DNA from: CAIJXO01 sp964485905
GTDB taxonomy: Bacteria > Patescibacteriota > Minisyncoccia > Phycocordibacterales > GWA1-40-21
Assembly: GCA_964485905.1 (NCBI GenBank)
Contig: CAZAJY010000021.1
Coordinates: forward strand, 1 to 9,699
DNA: 9,699 nt
Direction: 5' to 3'
The notes beneath the pieces are model-generated. The model did no database searches and had not been told where the DNA came from. It saw only the letters and a program-made list of their open reading frames with translations. Shown here one piece after another: positions 5,710 through 9,699 of this stretch (position 1 is the first letter of the stretch; every line of letters begins with the position of its first letter). The translations under genes were made by a program, and so were the position numbers.

Positions 5710-5726
5710 AATTTTCTATTTGTCAA
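5698..5726 (-). promoter_or_regulatory. Sigma70-like promoter of the membrane-protein gene
   Basis: On the minus strand TTGACA (5721-5726) and TATATT (5698-5703) are 17 nt apart. The predicted start near 5691 falls inside the longest version of the gene and 3 nt before the in-frame ATG at 5688, implying a nearly leaderless mRNA. A separate TATAAT at 5740-5745 could serve the 5709 start but lacks a good -35. Confidence 0.5.
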
Positions 5727-5728
5727 TA

Positions 5729-5785
5729 TTGTTGTTTATATTATAAAAGGTTAAAATTATTAATATAAAAAAAATTAATATAAAA
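5729..5785 (+). promoter_or_regulatory. Candidate promoter and 12-bp repeats upstream of the HEPN-like operon
   Basis: TTGTTG (5729-5734) and TAAAAT (5752-5757) are 17 nt apart, giving a start near 5764. Between there and the ATG at 5789 the 12-mer ATTAATATAAAA occurs twice (5759-5770 and 5774-5785, period 15). The repeats could be an operator for autoregulation or simply an AT-rich unstructured leader aiding translation without a Shine-Dalgarno. Confidence 0.4.
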
Positions 5786-5788
5786 GCT

Positions 5789-6370
5789 ATGGGCAATAAT
5801 TTTTGGCACAATACGATAGAATTACCATCTAAAAGCTATATTTGTGGATACTGTAGCAAACCTTTAGCTAGTAATTTAGGTTATTATAAAGCTCGACAAC
5901 CAGATGGAAGTGGTGAAGCCACTGCTAAAATCTACATTTGTCATTTTTGTTTGCGACCAACATATTTTGATATAGATGACAAACAGGCCCCGGGTGTTCG
6001 TCCTGGTGAAGATGTATCTGGTATCACTGATGAAGGGGTTATTTCATTATATAATGAATCAAGAGATTCTTATTCTCAAGGAGCATTTACGGCTACTATT
6101 TTATGTTGCAGAAAGTTATTAATGCACATAGCGGTTTCAAAAGGGGCGGAAAAAAATAAGAAATTTATTGAGTATGTTGAATTTCTTGCGACAGCGGGGT
6201 ACATTCCTCCAGGTGCTAGTGCTTGGGTAGATAAAATTAGAACAAAAGGTAACGAAGCTAACCACGAAATTGTTATTATGAATAAAGATGATGCAACAGA
6301 TTTACTATCTTTTTGCACCATGCTTCTTAAAATAATTTACGAATTTCCTAGTAAAATAAAAATAGTTTAA
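5789..6370 (+). CDS. Zinc-ribbon plus DUF4145 (HEPN-like) protein
   Basis: A 193-aa protein with two parts. The N-terminus has a four-cysteine zinc-binding arrangement, C19-x2-C22 and C51-x2-C54 (ICGYCSKP ... YICHFCLRP). The C-terminal half (about 85-185) matches DUF4145 as I know it: AFTATILCCRKLLMHIAVSKG, a helical middle, then WVDKIRTKGNEANHEI. DUF4145 has been placed in the HEPN superfamily, whose RNases use an R-x4-6-H motif; here R151 and H159 are seven residues apart with the family's GN-x-x-NH signature, so catalytic competence is uncertain. Relatives occur fused to type I restriction subunits or alone in defence-rich loci. It is the first gene of a plus-strand operon: the 51-aa gene follows after 10 bp, and that gene overlaps the PIN gene. 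No Shine-Dalgarno precedes the ATG. A role as toxin, defence effector or regulator is inference from family and neighbours. Confidence 0.8.
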   Translation: MGNNFWHNTIELPSKSYICGYCSKPLASNLGYYKARQPDGSGEATAKIYICHFCLRPTYFDIDDKQAPGVRPGEDVSGITDEGVISLYNESRDSYSQGAFTATILCCRKLLMHIAVSKGAEKNKKFIEYVEFLATAGYIPPGASAWVDKIRTKGNEANHEIVIMNKDDATDLLSFCTMLLKIIYEFPSKIKIV

Positions 6371-6380
6371 ATATAAAAAT

Positions 6381-6536
6381 ATGGATGAAAAAAAAAGTGT
6401 TTTTAAATCCGATGGCCAAATTTGGGATATAGAAAAAATTAGAAACTCTGCCCAAGTTGTACATCGACAAGAACAAGAATTAGAAAAAGAAGAAGATTGC
6501 CAGAATAACCAAGAATATGCTAATCCCACAAAATAG
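6381..6536 (+). CDS. 51-aa highly charged small protein, possible antitoxin or adaptor
   Basis: A 51-codon frame (MDEKKSVFKSDGQIWDIEKI ... EYANPTK, stop TAG) lies 10 bp after the DUF4145 gene and overlaps the PIN gene by 20 bp in a different frame. The overlap and tight spacing argue for real translation and translational coupling. The N-terminal part (VFKSDGQIWDIEKIRNSAQ) is compact, and the second half is a predicted helix rich in Glu, Gln and Lys (HRQEQELEKEEDCQNNQE). Small acidic, partly disordered proteins directly upstream of PIN genes are typical antitoxins, but I see no DNA-binding fold and cannot name a family. Confidence 0.6.
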   Translation: MDEKKSVFKSDGQIWDIEKIRNSAQVVHRQEQELEKEEDCQNNQEYANPTK

Positions 6537-7053
6537 TCATATTATATTAGATACTTGCGTTCTTATTAAAGCGTCTGAATATTCTTCCACGCCTTACTTC
6601 GATAGATTATTCGAAGGTTTAGCCGATAAACATTGTATTCCCGTTATCACTGATTTTATAAGATTCGAATTTATGAGAGGATGCAAAAAGAAAGAACACT
6701 CAGAAGTCAAAAAAAATTATCTTGATTCTTTTGTTTTTATGGATTTGCCATTTGTTTATGAAATAATTAAAGATGCCACATTAATAGCTAATTTATATGC
6801 AAATAAAAATATTAATAATAATCAAATTAGTTTAATTGATTTATGCAATTCAGCATTTTTAAAAAAACATAGTGAAAATTTATTTCTTATCACTCTGGAT
6901 AATAATGATTATCCCGTCTGTTTACACGATCGTGTTGATATACAAACTATTGATACTCAAAAAGAAATATTAACTTTTGGTGTATATAAATTTAATATGA
7001 ATAAATTCAATACTCTGAATCGTTATCTTGGAAATCATAATTTTATAAATTAG
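6517..7053 (+). CDS. PIN-domain protein, putative ribonuclease (VapC-like)
   Basis: The 178-aa product has the acidic pattern of PIN nucleases: D12 in the opening strand HIILDTCVLIKAS, E51 in FIRFEFMRG, D108 in QISLIDLCNSAF, and D128 in LFLITLDNNDYP (D131 close by). These would coordinate the divalent metals used to cut single-stranded RNA. Length is somewhat above that of classical VapC toxins (about 130-140 aa) because of a C-terminal extension after residue 140 (TQKEILTFGVYKFNMNKFN). Its start lies inside the 51-aa gene, which suggests coupled translation, as in toxin-antitoxin pairs. The gene ends 5 bp from the convergent methyltransferase gene with no terminator between. A metal-dependent RNase is the likely activity; a toxin role is inferred from context, and tRNA or rRNA processing is possible. 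Confidence 0.82.
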   Translation: MLIPQNSHIILDTCVLIKASEYSSTPYFDRLFEGLADKHCIPVITDFIRFEFMRGCKKKEHSEVKKNYLDSFVFMDLPFVYEIIKDATLIANLYANKNINNNQISLIDLCNSAFLKKHSENLFLITLDNNDYPVCLHDRVDIQTIDTQKEILTFGVYKFNMNKFNTLNRYLGNHNFIN

Positions 7054-7058
7054 CAACA

Positions 7059-7769
7059 TTAATAATTAAGTTTGAATATACATTCATATTGTAAAGTTAA
7101 ATCCTTATTTTTATCCAAAAAATCTAAGCAATAACCAATAAAGCCAATAATAAAGTTAAGGGGATATAGAATAGCCATTGCCAAATATAGCAGTGGTTTA
7201 TTTTTTATCTTCAATAGTAAATTTAAATCAATCATTAATCTAGTAATAGTAATAAATTTTCCGCCCACTTTATTCATCTCCACAACCTCAAAACCACTAT
7301 CTTCGGCTAACATTCTGAGAGCATATTGGGTATAACGAAAGAAATCATGGGGTTTTTGATGTTCTTTCCAGGACAGGGGACAGGTGACAAAAAGTAGGCC
7401 GCCATTTTTTATAATTCTAGAGAATTCTACAAAAGCTTGATGGGGATATTTTAAATGTTCTAATGCTTGAGTGCATAGAATATAGTCAAAACTTTTATCT
7501 TCAACTGGAATATTATAGATTTCCGAAACAATATCAAGCTGAGAGTAATCCCAGCTTACATCACCTATTCTTGAATCTTGAGAAATATAATTAACATAAG
7601 AAAAGTAATTTTTATATTGCGATTCGCCAGCCCCAACATCTAATAATTTTTTTGCCGGCTCAACTAAAAGAGAAATCTTTTTAACAAATTTCTTTAACCG
7701 ATATTCATTATAATCATAGAAACGATTATACAGAATCAAGTCTTTTATTTTATCTTTAAGTAATCCCAT
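7059..7769 (-). CDS. Class I SAM-dependent methyltransferase with membrane anchor
   Basis: A 236-aa protein with the Methyltransf_11 layout: motif I KLLDVGAGES (41-50) binds SAM, QDSR follows strand 2 (64-67), FDYILCTQALEHL (94-106) is the motif after strand 4, and IIKNGGLLFVTCPLSW (119-134) includes the strand-5 motif. HDFFRYTQYALRMLAEDSGFEV (141-162) is typical of methyltransferases found in glycan or cell-envelope clusters. A hydrophobic segment near the C-terminus (about 192-217, PLLYLAMAILYPLNFIIGFIGYCLDFL) suggests membrane attachment, so the acceptor may be a lipid-linked or surface glycan rather than nucleic acid. That would make it an element gene that alters the host surface, but substrate specificity cannot be read from sequence. 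It has a strong promoter and a long structured leader. Confidence 0.85.
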   Translation of the reverse strand: MGLLKDKIKDLILYNRFYDYNEYRLKKFVKKISLLVEPAKKLLDVGAGESQYKNYFSYVNYISQDSRIGDVSWDYSQLDIVSEIYNIPVEDKSFDYILCTQALEHLKYPHQAFVEFSRIIKNGGLLFVTCPLSWKEHQKPHDFFRYTQYALRMLAEDSGFEVVEMNKVGGKFITITRLMIDLNLLLKIKNKPLLYLAMAILYPLNFIIGFIGYCLDFLDKNKDLTLQYECIFKLNY

Positions 7770-7944
7770 TAAATGTTAATGGTCGGGGGAACAGAAAAGG
7801 CCTCCCGACACGGTTACTACCCCCTTTCGGAGATAGGCCTAAACAGCAAAAAACCGGTCAGAAGACCATTACTGCTGTTTAGAGCTTTAAACCATGCCTC
7901 AAAAATGAAGTTTAGGTTTTATATTTAACTATTTATTTGATTGT
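7770..7944 (-). promoter_or_regulatory. Structured ~175-nt 5' leader of the methyltransferase gene
   Basis: Between the predicted start (near 7944) and the ATG at 7769 there are several mutually exclusive complementary segments: GTCGGG (7782-7787) with CCCGAC (7804-7809); AGGCCT (7798-7803) with AGGCCT (7835-7840); AAACAGCA (7841-7848) with TGCTGTTT (7873-7880); CCTAAAC (7838-7844) with GTTTAGG (7910-7916); and TAATGGTC (7777-7784) with GACCATTA (7864-7871), which would cross the AAACAGCA stem as a pseudoknot. It is far more GC-rich than its surroundings. The AGGCCT stem is followed on the minus strand by TTTTC, a possible attenuator. I recognise no known riboswitch class. Confidence 0.5.
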
Positions 7945-7950
7945 GTTAAA

Positions 7951-7979
7951 ATTGTAATATAGATTATTAAATTAGTCAA
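7951..7979 (-). promoter_or_regulatory. Sigma70-like promoter of the methyltransferase transcript
   Basis: On the minus strand TTGACT (7974-7979) and TACAAT (7951-7956) are 17 nt apart, each one mismatch from consensus. Transcription would start near 7944, about 175 nt before the start codon. Confidence 0.6.
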
Positions 7980-8058
7980 AAATATGTGAGAGAGGGGTTA
8001 TATCAGATAAAGGGACAGATATTTTAATATTAGTTTTTAAGAATAAAAAAACAACAAT

Positions 8059-8235
8059 ATGAAAGACCTCGAAAAATTAGATAATGAATTATCTAAAGTT
8101 GATAGACAAATAAGATACATAAAAACGGAATTGGAGGAAAAAAATAGACCAGAAGAAAATCACAGAATCAACGTCAAAACGTTAAAAGCCTTAGAAGAAG
8201 AAAGACGAAAAATAATAAAAAAAATTATGGAATAA
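8059..8235 (+). CDS. 58-aa coiled-coil protein
   Basis: A 58-codon frame (MKDLEKLDNELSKVDRQIRY ... IIKKIME, stop TAA) lies 16 to 64 bp upstream of the secreted repeat protein, depending on that gene's start. Almost the whole product is a predicted two-helix coiled coil: heptad leucines and isoleucines in LEKLDNELSKVDRQIRYIKTELEE, a break at NRPEENHR, then INVKTLKALEEERRKIIKKI. It has no signal peptide, so it is probably cytoplasmic. It is too short to assign to a family. Codon use resembles the neighbours and the frame fills the space before the next gene, which supports translation, but no Shine-Dalgarno is visible. Confidence 0.55.
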   Translation: MKDLEKLDNELSKVDRQIRYIKTELEEKNRPEENHRINVKTLKALEEERRKIIKKIME

Positions 8236-8299
8236 TTAAAAAATTAATTTTATGCATTTAAGAAACGATGAAGAAAAGAGCTATTTACTTAAAAAATAT

Positions 8300-9454
8300 A
8301 TGAAATTTTTTTCTAAAACTTTAATTTTTCTTGCTCTAATAATATTTTCAACTATCCCAGTTAGAGCAGAGAACCTAGCTAATCGTCTAAAGGGTAAGAT
8401 ACTTTTACAAGTAGAATCACATGGCGAGGCCTGGTATGTTAACCCTAAAGACGAGCAAAAATATTATATGGCTAATGGTGATGAAGCCTATAAAATCATG
8501 CGCTATTTAGGAGTTGGCATAACTAATATTGATTTAGATAGAATCAAAAATAATATTGATTTTGCCAAAAAGAATAGTGGCAAAATATTTTTACAAGTAG
8601 AAGAGCACGGAGAGGCGTATTACATTGATTTTAAAGGAACCCCACATTATTTACGAGATGGAAATACGGCCTATCTTTTAATGAAAAATTTAGGCATGGG
8701 CATCACCAATAAAGATTTAAATAAAATTAATTCATCAATTTTAGATACAAAGAATACGCTGGCTTCCAAGAGCCAGATAATAAGTGAAGGGTCAAAAGTA
8801 AATTTTAAAGTTTTTTTAGATAATGCATCTAGTACTTTAAATATATTAAATATCCAAATGGAGGTGAATAAAGTTGCTTTTGAAGGCACGACTCGTGGCC
8901 TTCAATTTGTGAACCAAAATGTTGAAGATATGGAGAATTTAATAAAAGAAATTAGTATTTACGATACCTCTAATATTGCATTTCTTAATTCTATTCTATT
9001 ATTTCATCAAAATCAGAAGGAAAGAGCCACGGCGTATAATGAAATTATGAAAAATGATATTTACTATACAGACAAAAGTATTAATACAATGGTGGATTTT
9101 TTTAATGAGGTCCAGGCTTTTTATGTGAGCGGAAAAGATTTTTCTGATTTACATCTTAAGCAAGCATTAGAAGTTCTTATAGCGACCAATAAAACATCTA
9201 AGCAGGATTATGATGAAATGTCCGGTTTATATAAAAAATATAGTGATGAAATGGATGAATACTTGAAGTATAATAAAGATTTTATAGACGAAATTGCAAA
9301 ACTTTACGCTACCAAATCTTATTATATGGCACCAACCTATAATTCTCCCACGCAAATATATCGACCGATTATTAATGCGCCAACATATACAGCGTGTAAT
9401 ATTAGTTTGTATGAAGGTGGTAATGGGGGAGTCATAAATTGCACTTCTTATTAA
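8300..9454 (+). CDS. Secreted protein with tandem LQVE-HGEAWYV domains
   Basis: Starting at ATG 8300 the product (384 aa) opens with a clean signal peptide, MKFFSKTLIFLALIIFSTIP then VRA, cleavage before EN. An in-frame ATG at 8252 would add 16 charged residues before it (400 aa in total) and seems less likely. Two copies of one domain of about 50 residues follow (numbered from the longer start: 46-98 and 109-159): GKILLQVESHGEAWYVNPKD...YLGVGITNIDLDRI and GKIFLQVEEHGEAYYIDFKG...NLGMGITNKDLNKI. I know this domain from exported CPR proteins, function unknown. The rest (about 165-370) is helical, with a C-terminal Tyr/Pro/Asn-rich tail and two cysteines (TACNISLYEGGNGGVINC). It is probably a surface or periplasmic protein acting on the envelope or on neighbouring cells. 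As element cargo it may be an attachment, fitness or exclusion factor; that is inference. Confidence 0.8.
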   Translation: MKFFSKTLIFLALIIFSTIPVRAENLANRLKGKILLQVESHGEAWYVNPKDEQKYYMANGDEAYKIMRYLGVGITNIDLDRIKNNIDFAKKNSGKIFLQVEEHGEAYYIDFKGTPHYLRDGNTAYLLMKNLGMGITNKDLNKINSSILDTKNTLASKSQIISEGSKVNFKVFLDNASSTLNILNIQMEVNKVAFEGTTRGLQFVNQNVEDMENLIKEISIYDTSNIAFLNSILLFHQNQKERATAYNEIMKNDIYYTDKSINTMVDFFNEVQAFYVSGKDFSDLHLKQALEVLIATNKTSKQDYDEMSGLYKKYSDEMDEYLKYNKDFIDEIAKLYATKSYYMAPTYNSPTQIYRPIINAPTYTACNISLYEGGNGGVINCTSY

Positions 9455-9678
9455 TTTTTATTATTTTAGTTTTTATTTTTTTATTTAAACAAATTTCTAT
9501 CACCTCTCCCCGTATTACTAAGCCCCACATAAAAACCTGTGACGCTATTGTGACTGAAAGGTGATAAAAACTACTATATCCTGATAACTTCTAATAACTT
9601 AGAAAAGCTCTAAAACAAGACTGATATTACAGAAATTTATCTATTATTAAATAAGATATTGGACTACCTTATTTTTCC
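9455..9678. other. Non-coding right end of the element
   Basis: I find no credible gene here. It holds the second copy of the TGTGAC double site, an 8-bp inverted repeat TATCACCT (9498-9505) / AGGTGATA (9559-9566) enclosing that site, and an imperfect 10-bp tandem repeat CTGATAACTT CTAATAACTT (9581-9600). Such clustered repeats next to an att core are typical of recombinase and accessory-protein binding regions. No terminator with a T-run was found behind the secreted-protein gene. Confidence 0.5.
9538..9554 (+). repeat. Candidate integrase arm site, right copy
   Basis: TGTGAC (9538-9543) and TGTGAC (9549-9554) are perfect direct half-sites 11 bp apart. The first 15 bp equal 2441-2455. It lies about 125 bp inside attR in the same orientation as the left copy, as expected for arm sites that end up split between attL and attR. 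Confidence 0.55.
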
Positions 9679-9699
9679 TTCGAATCCCACCCCGGGAGC
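9679..9699 (+). repeat. attR direct repeat (21 bp)
   Basis: Identical to 2325-2345, from the T-loop TTCGAAT to GGGAGC. No acceptor 5' strand, D arm or anticodon arm precedes it, so it is a tRNA fragment, not a gene. The repeat runs to the last base of the window, so its true right limit is unknown. Confidence 0.88.

Larger units (their letters stand above)
2325..9699. mobile_element. Integrative element (~7.35 kb) in the 3' end of tRNA-Asn
   Basis: Exact 21-bp direct repeats of the tRNA 3' end bound the region (2325-2345 and 9679-9699). A tyrosine integrase gene lies just inside the left repeat and reads toward it, next to an excisionase-like gene and a rolling-circle Rep. The element restores the tRNA on the left side; the right copy is then the displaced chromosomal tRNA end. 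Content: possible ssDNA-binding protein, HUH Rep, HTH protein, integrase, membrane protein, DUF4145 protein, 51-aa protein, PIN protein, methyltransferase, 58-aa protein, secreted repeat protein. No relaxase, capsid, Zot or terminase is visible, so it most resembles an integrative plasmid-like element; a cryptic filamentous-phage relative or satellite is the alternative. Confidence 0.85.

Noticed and set aside
6076..6529. Two minus-strand frames opposite the DUF4145 gene and the 51-aa gene
   Set aside because: They mirror well-supported plus-strand genes, and the serine- or phenylalanine-rich products resemble no family.
7770..7944. CRISPR array or transposon end
   Set aside because: The repeats are inverted and different from each other, with no regular repeat-spacer spacing and no transposase nearby.
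8671..8889. 72-aa frame antisense to the secreted repeat protein
   Set aside because: It is opposite a conserved repeat domain and shows no start context or domain; a shadow frame.
3751..9519. Shared 9-mer CGTATTACT at 3751-3759 and 9511-9519
   Set aside because: Nine bases in an AT-rich window of this size is within chance expectation, and the flanks do not match.
2325..9699. Filamentous (inovirus-like) prophage
   Set aside because: The two-tyrosine Rep and a small OB-like protein would fit, but no Zot/pI-like ATPase with Walker motifs and no row of short single-helix coat proteins is visible. Kept only as an alternative.
1..9699. UGA recoded as glycine (code 25, as in some CPR lineages)
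   Set aside because: None of the genes listed here ends in TGA (stops are TAA or TAG), which made me consider it. However, the frames are complete without any in-frame TGA and use ordinary GGN glycine codons, so TGA is merely avoided in this small AT-rich sample.
9679..9699. Second tRNA gene at the right edge
   Set aside because: Only the T-loop and acceptor 3' strand are present; no 5' acceptor strand, D arm or anticodon arm precedes it.

Overview
The window looks like chromosome of a Candidate Phyla Radiation (Patescibacteria) bacterium carrying a small integrated genetic element. The taxonomic inference rests on AT-rich, compact coding, weak or absent Shine-Dalgarno sequences before almost every gene, a tRNA without an encoded CCA, a group I intron in a tRNA gene, and a secreted protein with the tandem LQVE-HGEAWYV domain that I associate with CPR surface proteins. 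No rRNA or marker gene here fixes the lineage.

Positions 1-2344 are host chromosome. They hold the 3' part of an exported-protein gene (open from the left edge), a GreA-type transcription elongation factor, a bidirectional terminator, a convergent gene for a small secreted protein, two divergent sigma70-like promoters, and a tRNA-Asn(GUU) gene. The tRNA is split in its anticodon loop by a 232-nt group I intron without an ORF; the P1 helix with its U.G pair and P, Q, R and S core elements can be read directly.

Positions 2325-9699 are an integrated element of about 7.35 kb. The last 21 bp of the tRNA (T-loop to discriminator plus one base, 2325-2345) recur exactly at 9679-9699, the right edge of the window. 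Just inside attL, on the minus strand, lies a replication and integration module: an OB-like small protein (possible ssDNA-binding protein), a two-tyrosine HUH rolling-circle Rep, a helix-turn-helix excisionase-like protein and a tyrosine integrase. A 13-bp inverted repeat between the small protein and Rep is a candidate replication origin. A 15-bp repeat near each end, itself built of TGTGAC half-sites, is a candidate integrase arm site.

The rest of the element is cargo: a membrane-anchored protein with a possible C-terminal winged helix; a divergent three-gene operon of zinc-ribbon/DUF4145 (HEPN-like) protein, a 51-aa charged protein and a PIN-domain protein, which could be a toxin or defence module; a SAM methyltransferase with a roughly 175-nt structured leader; a 58-aa coiled-coil protein; and the secreted two-repeat protein. 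I see no relaxase, coat protein, Zot-like assembly ATPase or terminase, so an integrative plasmid-like element (or a satellite of one) fits better than a prophage. The most noteworthy items are the intron-split tRNA used as attachment site, the HUH-Rep/integrase backbone, the HEPN-like/sORF/PIN operon and the structured methyltransferase leader.
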